The translations under genes were made by a program, and so were the position numbers. Positions 9,198 through 17,889 of a stretch of 64,000 bases of DNA are shown here, in pieces. Source of the stretch: Eubacteriales bacterium (GTDB taxonomy: Bacteria; Bacillota; Clostridia; Peptostreptococcales; Anaerovoracaceae); NCBI GenBank assembly GCA_029009055.1, contig JAQXJR010000043.1:19450-83449 (forward strand), in the 5' to 3' direction. The notes beneath the pieces are model-generated. The model made no database searches and was not told the DNA's origin. It was given only the letters and a program-made list of their open reading frames with translations. Position 1 is the stretch's first letter. Every line of letters begins with the position of its first letter.

Positions 9198-10025
9198 ATG
9201 AAAAGGGAGAACAGCGAATATTATAAGGAAATCGCTAAGCGCGTCCGTATCGACGTCATTAAAGCGCTGTATCACGCCGGTTCCGGTCATCCGGGCGGGT
9301 CGCTTTCAGCTGCTGACATCATTACGGCTCTTTACTTCGGTGAGATGAACATAGACCCGAAGAATCCGAAGATGCCAGGAAGAGACAGGTTCGTGCTTTC
9401 TAAGGGACACGCGGTTCCGGCCCAGTACGCGGCTTTAGCTGAGAGGGGTTATTATCCTGTAGAGGATATGATGACTCTGAGAAAGCTGGGCAGCCATTTC
9501 CAGGGACATGGAAATATGCAGAAGGTACCGGGCATAGAGATGTCCACAGGTTCACTGGGACAGGGCTTTTCCACAGCTGTGGGAATGGCTCTGGCGGATA
9601 AGCTCGATGGTAATGGCGCCAGAGTATACGCTTTGCTAGGTGATGGAGAGCTGCAGGAAGGAATAGTTTGGGAAGCCGCTATGTCAGCTTCGCATTATGG
9701 CCTCAGCGCGCTCACAGCTATCGTAGACTGGAACGGCCTTCAGATAGACGGAAGGAACGAGGACGTCATGACTGTAGCCCCTATAGCGGAGAAATTCGCC
9801 GCTTTCGGCTGGCAGACGATCGAGATAGACGGACACGACTTCGACCAGATCTTCAGCGCCTTAGACCAGGCCAGGGAAGAGACAGAGAAGCCGACATGCA
9901 TAGTCGCTAAGACAGTTAAAGGTAAGGGCGTGGACTTCATGGAAGACCAGGCAGGCTGGCATGGTAAGGCTCCGAGTGAGGAGCAGGCTAAGGATGCGGT
10001 AAGACAGCTTGGAGGTGAATGGTAA
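9198..10025 (+). CDS. tktA: Transketolase, N-terminal subunit
   Basis: A 275-residue polypeptide equal to the N-terminal thiamine-diphosphate domain of transketolase, made as a separate subunit. It contains GSGHPGGSLSAADI, LSKGHAVPAQYAAL, the diphosphate loop LLGDGELQEGIVWEAAMSAS and DWNGLQIDG. With the next gene it moves two-carbon units between sugar phosphates in the non-oxidative pentose phosphate pathway. An AAGGAG site lies 7 bases before the ATG. The split arrangement is common in Clostridia and archaea. Confidence 0.95.
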   Translation: MKRENSEYYKEIAKRVRIDVIKALYHAGSGHPGGSLSAADIITALYFGEMNIDPKNPKMPGRDRFVLSKGHAVPAQYAALAERGYYPVEDMMTLRKLGSHFQGHGNMQKVPGIEMSTGSLGQGFSTAVGMALADKLDGNGARVYALLGDGELQEGIVWEAAMSASHYGLSALTAIVDWNGLQIDGRNEDVMTVAPIAEKFAAFGWQTIEIDGHDFDQIFSALDQAREETEKPTCIVAKTVKGKGVDFMEDQAGWHGKAPSEEQAKDAVRQLGGEW

Positions 10026-10954
10026 TGGCAGATAAGATCGCTACGAGACAGGCTTATGGCGAATTCCTCCAGGAGGAGGCCGCGAAGAATAAGGATCTGG
10101 TGGTCCTGGACGCTGACTTGGCCGGTTCCACTAAGACATCTATGTTTAAGAAGGTCGAGCCTGACCGTTTCTTCGACATGGGTATAGCAGAGCAGAACAT
10201 GATGGGCGTCGCTGCCGGACTCGCTGTTTCGGGTAAGACGGTATGCGCTTCCAGCTTCGCTATGTTCGCCGCGGGAAGAGCTTTCGAGATCATCAGAAAT
10301 TCCATAGGATATACGCACGCTAATGTTAAGATCTGCGCTACACACGCGGGAATCACCGTAGGCCCGGATGGAGCTACTCATCAGACGTTCGAGGACCTGG
10401 CCCTCATGAGGACCATTCCGGGAATGACTGTAGTCAACCCTTGCGACGCTACGAGCACGAAACTGCTGTTAAGGCAGGTGCTCGACTTCGACGGACCATG
10501 CTATGTAAGGCTGGGAAGGGCTTCCGTTCCTGTATTCTATGGTGAGAACGATAAGCTCGAGCTAGGTAAGGGGCACGTGCTCCGCGAGGGGAATGACGCC
10601 ACAGTGATAGCTACGGGCATCATGGTATCCGCCGCCGCTGAGGCTGTAGACCGTCTGGCGGAGGAAGGGATCCATGTAAGGCTTATCGACATGCACACGC
10701 TTAAGCCTCTGGACGAGGATATTATCGTTAAGGCTGCTCAGGAGACAGGTAAGATCGTCACAGCTGAGGAGCATTCTGTAATAGGCGGTCTGGGCAGCGC
10801 TGTAGCTTCCGTGCTCGCTGAGAAGTGCCCTGCCAGAATGAAGATGGTAGGCCAGCATGATGAGTTCGGTGAGTCCGGAGATCCTGACGAGCTGCTCGAG
10901 AAGTACGGCATGACGGCTGATGATATAGAGAAGGCCGTAAGGGAGATCCTTTAG
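10025..10954 (+). CDS. tktB: Transketolase, C-terminal subunit
   Basis: A 309-residue partner of the preceding gene with the pyrimidine-binding domain (FDMGIAEQNMMGVAAGLA, holding the catalytic Glu) and the C-terminal transketolase domain (VTAEEHSVIGGLGSAVA). The ATG at 10025 overlaps the tktA stop as TAATG and has GGAGGTGA 6 bases upstream; an ATG at 10019 abuts that site and is unlikely. The overlap implies translational coupling, giving equal subunit amounts. Terminator at 11051-11083, about 100 bases downstream. Confidence 0.95.
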   Translation: MADKIATRQAYGEFLQEEAAKNKDLVVLDADLAGSTKTSMFKKVEPDRFFDMGIAEQNMMGVAAGLAVSGKTVCASSFAMFAAGRAFEIIRNSIGYTHANVKICATHAGITVGPDGATHQTFEDLALMRTIPGMTVVNPCDATSTKLLLRQVLDFDGPCYVRLGRASVPVFYGENDKLELGKGHVLREGNDATVIATGIMVSAAAEAVDRLAEEGIHVRLIDMHTLKPLDEDIIVKAAQETGKIVTAEEHSVIGGLGSAVASVLAEKCPARMKMVGQHDEFGESGDPDELLEKYGMTADDIEKAVREIL

Positions 10955-11050
10955 TTTTCTGATACAGCAAAGTGAAATATGGAATAAAATTCCATTACAC
11001 TTGTTATCTTAAAATAATATATTATTAATATATAAAAATTAAAAATGTGG

Positions 11051-11083
11051 CGGATAGAGATGATTTTTCTATCCGTCTTTTTT
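11051..11083 (+). terminator. Terminator of the mgtE-nnrD-tkt unit
   Basis: Stem CGGATAGA (11051-11058)/TCTATCCG (11068-11075) followed by TCTTTTTTG. Confidence 0.85.
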
Positions 11084-11290
11084 GATTTTCGCTTGTTTTC
11101 CCCATACTATGATGATAGCATGAATTCATCAGGGTGAGGCAGGTGATACGCGTAACGGGAGGGGACCGGTCACATAGAATGCCAGGCGTTCACCCTTTGC
11201 TGACTGGCGCCCGGCTTGTGAAACTTTTATGAAAATTGGGAGGATATTCCCTCTTAAGAAGTCTTAAGCCTTTTATTAGCCCCTTAATTA

Positions 11291-11299
11291 TGGTATAAT
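11291..11299 (+). promoter_or_regulatory. ftsE promoter (extended -10)
   Basis: TGGTATAAT (11291-11299) is a perfect extended -10; the -35 region is weak. Start would be about 35 bases before ftsE. Confidence 0.6.
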
Positions 11300-11340
11300 T
11301 CGAAAATGTTGAAAAATACCATATTAATTGGAGGAATCGC

Positions 11341-12060
11341 ATGATTACGTTTACTAACGTAACTAAGATATATGACGGGAATAATGTCGGCCTCGAGAAC
11401 GCTAACATAGATATAGACGCCGGTGATTTCGTGTTCCTGGTGGGACCGAGCGGAGCCGGGAAATCCACATTTATTAAGCTCATCCTGAAGGAGATAGACG
11501 CTGATTCGGGCACTATCCAGGTAGGAGATTATGAAGTGACATCTCTTACGAAGAGAATGGTGCCTCAGCTCAGGAGACGTATCGGGATCGTGTTCCAGGA
11601 CTTCCGACTGCTTCCTAAGAAGACAGTTTTCGAGAATGTGGCTTTCGCCATGGAGATACTGCACCAGCGCAGGAGCATCATTAAGAAGAGAGTTCCGCAG
11701 GTGCTCGACCTGGTAGGTATATTAGATAAGAAGGATAGATACCCTAGGGAGCTTTCCGCGGGCGAGCAGCAGCGTGTGGCTATAGCCAGGGCTATCATAA
11801 ATAACCCTAAGGTGCTGATCTGCGATGAGCCTACAGGAAACCTGGACCCGCAGACCGCTTATGACATCATGGATCTGCTGGTACAGATAAACAACACAGG
11901 AACGACTGTGGTAATGGTTACTCACGCTAAGGACATCGTCGACAGGATGAATAAGAGAGTCGTGGCCATAGACTCAGGGCACATCGTGAGAGATGAATTC
12001 GGACAGTATAACATCAATCATGATAAGGTGTTCAGCCAGGAGGTCGTAGACGATGAGTAG
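11341..12060 (+). CDS. ftsE: Cell division ATP-binding protein FtsE
   Basis: A 239-residue ABC ATPase. Walker A GPSGAGKST is at residues 35-43, Q-loop FQDFRLLP near 86-92, signature LSAGEQQ at 138-144, Walker B VLICDEPTG at 158-166 and the H-loop in VTHAKD. It pairs with FtsX (overlapping by 8 bases) to drive conformational activation of a coiled-coil peptidoglycan hydrolase outside the membrane; such a hydrolase is the next gene but one. GGAGG lies 6 bases before the ATG. Confidence 0.96.
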   Translation: MITFTNVTKIYDGNNVGLENANIDIDAGDFVFLVGPSGAGKSTFIKLILKEIDADSGTIQVGDYEVTSLTKRMVPQLRRRIGIVFQDFRLLPKKTVFENVAFAMEILHQRRSIIKKRVPQVLDLVGILDKKDRYPRELSAGEQQRVAIARAIINNPKVLICDEPTGNLDPQTAYDIMDLLVQINNTGTTVVMVTHAKDIVDRMNKRVVAIDSGHIVRDEFGQYNINHDKVFSQEVVDDE

Positions 12061-12943
12061 GATTTTCTATAATATCAAGCAGGCTTTTCTGCAGATAGGC
12101 AGGAATAAGGGACTGAGCCTGGCGTCCATATTTGCGATAACAGCTATGATGATGATACTGGGAGTGTTCTTCGTCGTGAGCGTTAACGTGAACCTGTTCA
12201 CGGAGATGGTGAAGAGGGATTATAACACTGTGGAAGTCTTTCTTAAGGATGATATCAGCGACAGCCAGACTAAGCAGATCATGAATGACCTGACGGGAAT
12301 AGACGGTGTTACGGAAGTTTCATACCGTACTAAGGCTCAGGCTCTTAAGATCATGAAGGAGAGATGGGGCGAGAGCGGATATCTTCTGGATTCCCTCGGA
12401 GGAAACCCTCTTCCTAACTCCATACTCGTTAAGGTGAAGTCTCTTGATGCCGCGGATAACGTGAATAAGCTGGCTATAGCTCATTCCGGCGTAGAGAGCA
12501 CTAAATACTATAAGGAGACGGTAGACAGGCTGGCTAAGGTGACGAATTTCATGCAGATAAGCGCTGTCGTTATCATGATCTTCCTGGTCATAGTTTCTGT
12601 CCTGGTCGTTTCCAATACCATAAAACTTACGGTATTCGCCCGGGCGAGAGAGATATCGATAATGAAGTACATAGGCGCCACCAACTGGTTCATAAGAGGA
12701 CCGTTCCTGGTAGAGGGAATGATAATAGGCGCCATATCGTCTCTCATAGCTTCAGGAATAGCATACACAGTATATAAGAAGCTGGTATCAGTGATTGGGA
12801 TGAAGGTATTGACCATGCTGTCATCGCCTCTCGTACCGGCGGGGTATCTCGCTTCTAATTTAGTAATAATCTTCCTGGCTCTGGGAATAGGAATCGGCGC
12901 TGTCGGAAGTATAATTTCCATGAGACGTTTCCTCGATGCTTAG
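12053..12943 (+). CDS. ftsX: Cell division permease FtsX
   Basis: A 296-residue membrane protein with the FtsX layout: short cytoplasmic N-terminus, membrane helix 1 (about 22-46), an extracellular domain (about 50-165, with TEVSYRTKAQALKIMKERWG), then three helices (about 172-195, 220-245, 268-290) typical of MacB/FtsX permeases. Works with FtsE as a mechanotransmitter without transporting substrate. ATG lies inside the ftsE end, so translation is coupled. Confidence 0.95.
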   Translation: MSRIFYNIKQAFLQIGRNKGLSLASIFAITAMMMILGVFFVVSVNVNLFTEMVKRDYNTVEVFLKDDISDSQTKQIMNDLTGIDGVTEVSYRTKAQALKIMKERWGESGYLLDSLGGNPLPNSILVKVKSLDAADNVNKLAIAHSGVESTKYYKETVDRLAKVTNFMQISAVVIMIFLVIVSVLVVSNTIKLTVFARAREISIMKYIGATNWFIRGPFLVEGMIIGAISSLIASGIAYTVYKKLVSVIGMKVLTMLSSPLVPAGYLASNLVIIFLALGIGIGAVGSIISMRRFLDA

Positions 12944-12984
12944 AGAACATTGATAGAAAACGCTTAGATAGAAAGGAGATCGTT

Positions 12985-14091
12985 TTGAAGAAAATCAGAT
13001 CTAAAGAAAACGCGGCGCGTATCATGGCGGTCCTGATGGCTTTCATCATGACTTTCGCGTACGTACCCGCGGGTCAGATGGCTTCGGCGGCTTCTAAGAA
13101 AGCTAAGACTAAGAAGCAGCTTTCCAGTGTAACTAAGGAGAAGGAAACAGTTTACACTAAGATAGAGAAGCTTTCTGATAAGATCGACACACAGAAGAAA
13201 TCAGCTCAGAAGATAAATAAGAAGGTTAAGAAATTAACCGCGACTGTTAATAAGACAGAAGAAGAACTTAAGAAGATGCAGGAGAAGGTCGACGCTCAGA
13301 AGACCGCTCTTAACGCCAGAGTCAGAGCTATGTATAAGAATGGCTCTGTAGGCTATCTGGATATAATACTGAACTCACACAGCGTGACAGAACTGGTGAC
13401 GAATGTAGACCTGGTTCAGAGGATCTATAAGTCCGATGAAGAGACTCTGGATTATCTTAAGAAGCAGAAGACGGCTATTGAAGCCAAACAGGCTACTCTT
13501 AAATCTCAGCAGTCTAAATTGAATATTAAGAAGGCTGAATATAATAAGGCAGCGGCTGAAATGACCGCCAGTAAGAAAGAACTGCAGAAGAAATATAAGG
13601 AACTGCAGGCTGAGGAGAATAAGCTCACCGCTCAGCTGGCTGCCATCGAAAGAGCGGGTAGAGTTAAGAACAGTAAAGGTAAGACGACTAAGCTGCCTAC
13701 TAACTATAAGGGCGGTAAATTCATATGGCCTGTGAATGGTACAGTCACATGTGAGTGGGGCACACAGCGTTCATATGAGAGGCATCCGGGTATGGATATA
13801 GGAGTCGCGTCCGGCACGCCTGTTAAGGCAGCCGCGTCAGGAGTAGTGATCTTCTCGGGATGGAACGGCGGATACGGGAACTGTGTCGCTATATCCCACG
13901 GTTCGAACCTTATAACCCTATACGGTCATAATTCAAGCCTTAACTGCTCAGTTGGGCAGAAGGTCAGCCAGGGACAGGTAATAGCTTACTCAGGATCCAC
14001 CGGTTGGAGTACTGGTCCGCACGTCCACTTCGAAGTAAGAAAGGGCAGCATGAATAATTACGTAACCGTAAATCCGAGAAATTACCTCTAG
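12985..14091 (+). CDS. Coiled-coil murein hydrolase, M23 peptidase (PcsB/EnvC-like)
   Basis: A 368-residue secreted protein read from a TTG start with GAAAGGAGA 6 bases upstream. Residues 1-36 form a signal peptide ending near ASAAS; residues 44-230 are Lys/Glu-rich coiled coil; residues 245-368 are an M23 LytM domain with zinc ligands His267 and Asp271 in HPGMD and His346/His348 in GPHVHFE, all intact, so it may be an active endopeptidase. The coiled coil plus position directly after ftsEX matches the known FtsEX-hydrolase pairing (EnvC, PcsB, CwlO); the partnership is inferred. recJ begins six bases downstream. Confidence 0.92.
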   Translation: MKKIRSKENAARIMAVLMAFIMTFAYVPAGQMASAASKKAKTKKQLSSVTKEKETVYTKIEKLSDKIDTQKKSAQKINKKVKKLTATVNKTEEELKKMQEKVDAQKTALNARVRAMYKNGSVGYLDIILNSHSVTELVTNVDLVQRIYKSDEETLDYLKKQKTAIEAKQATLKSQQSKLNIKKAEYNKAAAEMTASKKELQKKYKELQAEENKLTAQLAAIERAGRVKNSKGKTTKLPTNYKGGKFIWPVNGTVTCEWGTQRSYERHPGMDIGVASGTPVKAAASGVVIFSGWNGGYGNCVAISHGSNLITLYGHNSSLNCSVGQKVSQGQVIAYSGSTGWSTGPHVHFEVRKGSMNNYVTVNPRNYL

Positions 14092-14097
14092 GCACAT

Positions 14098-15759
14098 ATG
14101 AATAGAAATGAACTGACTCCAGCGATATTGGAGCTATTGAAACAGCGCGGCATAGAATCGGATGAGGATATTGAAGAATTCATATCCGATAAGCCGCAGA
14201 GAATGTACGATCCATTCCTGCTTCCTGATATGGAAGCGGGGGTGGATTTGATACTTTCATCAGTAAATAATGGGGGGAAGATCTGTATATACGGAGATTA
14301 TGACTGCGATGGAGTCACGTCTACCGCTATCCTATACACAGTGCTTACTCAGCTCACAGATAAGAGTAAAGTCTCATACCATATACCTTCCAGGTTTTCA
14401 GAGGGATATGGCCTGAATAAACCTGCCTTCAAAGAGATAAGAGATAATGGTGTAGATCTGGTAGTAACTGTAGACTGCGGATCCGTTTCAGTAGATGAAG
14501 TGGAATACGCTAAAGAGATAGGACTTAAGATCCTGGTTACAGACCACCATACCATCACAGATAAGAGGGCTGACTGCCTGCTTATAAATCCGGCTAGACC
14601 TGACAGTAAATATCCGTGCCCATATCTGGCGGGCTGCGGGGTAGCGTTCAAGCTCAGTCAGGCGTTAGTTAGCAAGACAGGGCTTAAGAAGGGTTTGCTT
14701 GTTTCTCTTATGGACCTGGCAGCTTTAGGGACCATAGGAGATATAGTTCCACTGGTGGATGAGAACAGAGCTTTAGCCAAGTATGGCATCAGGGTCATAA
14801 ACACTAGGAGAAGAAAGAATCTCGATCTGCTGATAAGAACTATAGGTCTCACGCCGGGTAAGATCACAGCGGAGAATATTTCATATATCATAGTTCCACA
14901 TATAAACGCCGCGGGAAGGATGAAATCCGCTTATACGGCTCTGAAACTGTTCATTACTGAAGATGACAGAGAAGCGGCTGAGCTGGCTTCTGAATTAGCA
15001 GAGCTGAATGAGCGCAGGAAGTCTTTACAGAATCACATATTCGATGAGGCTGTGAATGTCATCGAAGAGAGATATAAGGACGATAAATTCATCCTGGTGG
15101 ATATGGGAGACGCTCATGAAGGCGTGACCGGAATAGTCGCTGGTAAGCTTAAGGAGCGTTATTATAAGCCTGCTGTCGTTTTGACACACACGAAAGACGG
15201 AAGACTTAAGGGAACAGGCAGGAGCGTGGAAGGCGTGAACCTGTACGATCTGCTTAAGCCTAACGAGGAATTCTTCTATACGTTCGGCGGGCACGCCGGA
15301 GCCTGCGGTTTCACCATGAAGCCGGAAGCGTTGGAAGCCCTGAGAGATAATCTCAACAGGGAAGCCGCGGAGATCGCGGCGGTGAAACCGGCTTTATTTC
15401 AGAAGCATATCGAGATGGATATGGAGCTGCAGCCTAGGGATATATCTTATGATTTCGTGGAACAGCTCGACGTGCTGGAGCCTTGCGGCTGCGCGAATGA
15501 GAGACCTGTATTCGGCTTCGACGCCTTTACGTCATCTGTGGGAAGGATGGGTAAAGAAGGCCAGTATCTGAGATTCAACGCTTCTCCGGGTAATGGAAGG
15601 CGGGTGACATGTGTTTGCTTTAACGACGCTGACAGGGTGCAGGGTGTGATAGACCAGGCCCAGGGAGAGCCTGTAAAGATCATAGGTCAGCTGTCAGAAC
15701 GGTTATGGCAAGGTAATAAATACATGCAGATGAATGTCATGGATGTGGTCGATTTCTAA
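14098..15759 (+). CDS. recJ: Single-stranded-DNA-specific exonuclease RecJ
   Basis: A 553-residue DHH-family 5'-3' exonuclease used in recombination and mismatch or base repair. Motifs: YGDYDCDGVTST (residues 65-76), VTVDCGS, TDHHT with DHH at 149-151, and the DHHA1 motif GGHAGACGF, followed by an OB-like C-terminal region. Length is close to typical (about 560-580). Start ATG is six bases after the hydrolase stop, with no strong ribosome site, so it probably relies on the upstream unit. Confidence 0.95.
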   Translation: MNRNELTPAILELLKQRGIESDEDIEEFISDKPQRMYDPFLLPDMEAGVDLILSSVNNGGKICIYGDYDCDGVTSTAILYTVLTQLTDKSKVSYHIPSRFSEGYGLNKPAFKEIRDNGVDLVVTVDCGSVSVDEVEYAKEIGLKILVTDHHTITDKRADCLLINPARPDSKYPCPYLAGCGVAFKLSQALVSKTGLKKGLLVSLMDLAALGTIGDIVPLVDENRALAKYGIRVINTRRRKNLDLLIRTIGLTPGKITAENISYIIVPHINAAGRMKSAYTALKLFITEDDREAAELASELAELNERRKSLQNHIFDEAVNVIEERYKDDKFILVDMGDAHEGVTGIVAGKLKERYYKPAVVLTHTKDGRLKGTGRSVEGVNLYDLLKPNEEFFYTFGGHAGACGFTMKPEALEALRDNLNREAAEIAAVKPALFQKHIEMDMELQPRDISYDFVEQLDVLEPCGCANERPVFGFDAFTSSVGRMGKEGQYLRFNASPGNGRRVTCVCFNDADRVQGVIDQAQGEPVKIIGQLSERLWQGNKYMQMNVMDVVDF

Positions 15760-15874
15760 TATACTGATTCTAAACAGTCGGGCAGAGCCGGGCGCGGTTT
15801 TCGCTTTGCGGCTTCTTGACTTTAATGCGTAAAAGTGATAACCTCTTTATATTACTGAGAGGAGTGATCTGGCG

Positions 15875-16201
15875 ATGGGATATGAATCTAAATTTAAGAG
15901 TGATGATGTAGACGAGCTGTTTGACGCCATCCTGTCACTGAAGACTAGAGAAGAATGCTACAGGTTTTTCGAAGACATCTGTACGGTGAATGAGATACAC
16001 GCGATTACGCAGAGGCTGCAGGTCGCGAAATACCTTTCGGAGAATAAGACGTATAATGAAATAGAGGCGATGACGAACGCTTCTACGGCGACCATAAGCA
16101 GGATAAATAAATGTCTGCTTTATGGAGCTGACGGATATAAGATAGCCCTGGATAGGATCGGGGGGCCGGAAACGGAGAATAAGGATAATAAGGACGAGTG
16201 A
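15875..16201 (+). CDS. yerC: YerC/TrpR-like DNA-binding protein
   Basis: A 108-residue protein of the YerC/YecD family, which shares the TrpR all-helical fold. ICTVNEIHAITQRLQVAKYL and NEIEAMTNASTATISRINKCL show the paired helices and the HTH (about residues 55-85). Bacillus YerC is annotated as a putative repressor; the ligand is unknown. GAGAGGAG precedes the ATG. A TTGACT at 15816-15821 may be its -35 but the -10 is poor. Ends at a strong terminator. Confidence 0.88.
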   Translation: MGYESKFKSDDVDELFDAILSLKTREECYRFFEDICTVNEIHAITQRLQVAKYLSENKTYNEIEAMTNASTATISRINKCLLYGADGYKIALDRIGGPETENKDNKDE

Positions 16202-16207
16202 GAGATT

Positions 16208-16238
16208 CCGGATAATTTATTTTATCCGGGATTTTTTT
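16208..16238 (+). terminator. Terminator after yerC
   Basis: Stem CCGGATAA (16208-16215)/TTATCCGG (16222-16229), six-base loop, then GATTTTTTT. Confidence 0.88.
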
Positions 16239-16283
16239 AGTTTTACGCTCTCTGTCAGGCGTATGGTTATATAGAGAATCCAC

Positions 16284-16895
16284 ATGAATGAGATATTAAT
16301 ATACCGAGGAAAGTTCGGACATGGCATAGCCGGGGAGCCGCTCGTAAGGAAGGCGGCAGAATCATGGGCGGCTGATAACGGCTCTGGGAGCGAGCTGGTT
16401 GAAAAAATCGTGAAGACTCCGATAGTCAGGATAAACGGCAGGCCGGAGTTTCAGGATCTGCCATTCGATTTCTCCATCTCTCATAGCATAGATGTCTGGG
16501 CGATACTTTTTTCTGAAGAGCGGTGCGGGCTGGATCTTCAGTTTTTCAGAGAGCAGGGAGGAAGGCTTTCTCAGATCGCTGACAGATTTTTCCCCGAACA
16601 GCAAAGAAAATTCGCGAAGTCCAGCCGGGCTGATTTCTTCAGGGTCTGGACTTTAAGAGAAGCCATGGGGAAATACACGGGCAAGGGTGTTTTAGATGAC
16701 CTGCCTGATTTGATTCCTGAGAAAGATATGGAGGCAGAACTTGAGGGAGAATGGGTCGAGCTGAGAGAAATCGACCTGAGTTTGATCCGTGAGAGTGACC
16801 CAGAGCTTTACGAGTGTATGAGAAAAACCGGCGCGTCCATGACAGCCTGCTTGAAGAAGGGCACGGGACCGATAAAAGTCAGGACATTGAAGTGA
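16284..16895 (+). CDS. 4'-phosphopantetheinyl transferase superfamily protein
   Basis: A 203-residue Sfp-type enzyme that would move phosphopantetheine from CoA to a carrier protein serine. Motifs in order: FSISHS (63-68), CGLDLQ with the Mg-binding Asp84, and FFRVWTLREAMGKYTGKG (W-x-x-(K/R)-E-A-x-x-K, about 118-135). REA replaces the commoner KEA. The dlt carrier DltC encoded at 39.4 kb and any peptide synthetase carrier elsewhere are possible targets; fatty-acid ACP is normally served by AcpS. The ribosome site is weak. Confidence 0.85.
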   Translation: MNEILIYRGKFGHGIAGEPLVRKAAESWAADNGSGSELVEKIVKTPIVRINGRPEFQDLPFDFSISHSIDVWAILFSEERCGLDLQFFREQGGRLSQIADRFFPEQQRKFAKSSRADFFRVWTLREAMGKYTGKGVLDDLPDLIPEKDMEAELEGEWVELREIDLSLIRESDPELYECMRKTGASMTACLKKGTGPIKVRTLK

Positions 16896-16979
16896 TAATT
16901 CCAGGATGGAAGAGAGCGGTAGAAGTTGACCGGAGGTAAATGGGTCGAGTGGGCTTTGCTGTGTGATAAGGGGTGTGAA

Positions 16980-17504
16980 ATGGGGTTTAGGACCGGTAAG
17001 AAAGAGGAAAATATAAGGAAGGACATATATGAGGCTGCGGACGCTAAGCTTTCCAGGAAGAGCATGACGGTCTACGAGCTCAGGGCTTTTCTTAAGGATA
17101 AGGGGTATGAGAAGGCCGAGATCGACGCGCTCGTGGACAGATATACCGAGCTTGGCTACCTGGACGATAAGAGGTACTGCGGCGAATATTTCGATTACGC
17201 CTTTAAGAAGAATAGGAGCGTGCGAAGGACGTTTTCAGACCTGGAGGAGAAGGGCGTGGCGCCTGACACGATAAGGGAAGCTTTCGATGAGTATGAAGAT
17301 ATCAATGATAAGGCCGTGGACGAGAGGGCTATGGCTGAGCGAGAAGCTGTAAGGGTGCTCAGGGCCGGAGGTGTGTTCCCGGACATGGCTGTACCGGAGA
17401 AGATGAAGGGCAGAGTAGGAAGGAAGCTCTACAGTTTCGGTTACAGGGAGTCTCTGGTATACGACATCATAGATGACCTCGACAGGATAAACAGGGAGAA
17501 TTAG
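16980..17504 (+). CDS. recX: Regulatory protein RecX
   Basis: A 174-residue protein with the three tandem three-helix repeats of RecX, a modulator of RecA filaments: [38 protein letters not shown] and the C-terminal [17 protein letters not shown]. The ATG at 16980 is chosen because AAGGGGTG lies just upstream and the longer TTG-initiated frame lacks a ribosome site. An eight-codon mini-frame (16940-16966) with GGAGGT immediately precedes it. The GIY-YIG gene follows 10 bases later. Confidence 0.88.
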   Translation: MGFRTGKKEENIRKDIYEAADAKLSRKSMTVYELRAFLKDKGYEKAEIDALVDRYTELGYLDDKRYCGEYFDYAFKKNRSVRRTFSDLEEKGVAPDTIREAFDEYEDINDKAVDERAMAEREAVRVLRAGGVFPDMAVPEKMKGRVGRKLYSFGYRESLVYDIIDDLDRINREN

Positions 17505-17514
17505 GGAGTCTGAG

Positions 17515-17811
17515 ATGGCGGAGCATGAAGAGAAAGCCGGGCTCTCCTATGCTTATATATTGGAGTGCGCGGATGGGACATTATACACAGGGTGGACGAA
17601 TGACCTGGAGAAAAGGGTCAGGACCCATAATTCCGGCAGGGGGGCTAAGTACACCAGGCCTAGGCGGCCTGTGAGGCTGGTCTATTTCGAGGCGTTTGAA
17701 ACTAAGGAAGAGGCTATGAAGCGGGAAGCCGCTATAAAGAAGCTGAAGAGGGCAGCTAAGGAGAAGTTGGTTGAGTCGGAGAACTGCAGTCTGCCTGCAT
17801 GGGCTGAATAG
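17515..17811 (+). CDS. GIY-YIG nuclease-fold protein (UPF0213/YhbQ-like)
   Basis: A 98-residue single-domain protein. [19 protein letters not shown] carries the GIY-(N)-YIG signature as AYIL and YTGWT, followed by [11 protein letters not shown] (catalytic Arg/Gly region) and the [18 protein letters not shown] helix. Relatives are small and of uncertain role, with nuclease activity on DNA reported for some. GGGAG precedes the ATG. Short spacing to recX suggests one transcript. Confidence 0.9.
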   Translation: MAEHEEKAGLSYAYILECADGTLYTGWTNDLEKRVRTHNSGRGAKYTRPRRPVRLVYFEAFETKEEAMKREAAIKKLKRAAKEKLVESENCSLPAWAE

Positions 17812-17817
17812 TGATCA

Positions 17818-17846
17818 TTGACTTCTTTACATGGAAACCACATAAT
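17818..17846 (+). promoter_or_regulatory. Promoter of the interrupted exported-protein gene
   Basis: TTGACT (17818-17823), 17 bases, CATAAT (17841-17846). It begins 7 bases after the GIY-YIG stop codon. Confidence 0.7.
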
Positions 17847-17889
17847 TTATTTATATCTAAACTACCTGGGTATGCGGGAGGATGAGCTC

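Larger units (their letters stand above)
10955..11340 (+). other. Gene-free interval between tktB and ftsE
   Basis: No gene is supported. It holds a GCAAAG motif (10967-10972), the near-palindrome TTATCTTAAAATAA (11004-11017), the tktB terminator, a distant inverted pair AGGGTGA (11131-11137) and TCACCCT (11190-11196) running into CTTTGC (11195-11200), and the ftsE promoter. Confidence 0.6.

Noticed and set aside
17818-17820. TTG start giving a 24-residue longer exported protein
   Set aside because: These bases form the -35 box of a good promoter and have no ribosome site; ATG 17890 has GGGAGG.
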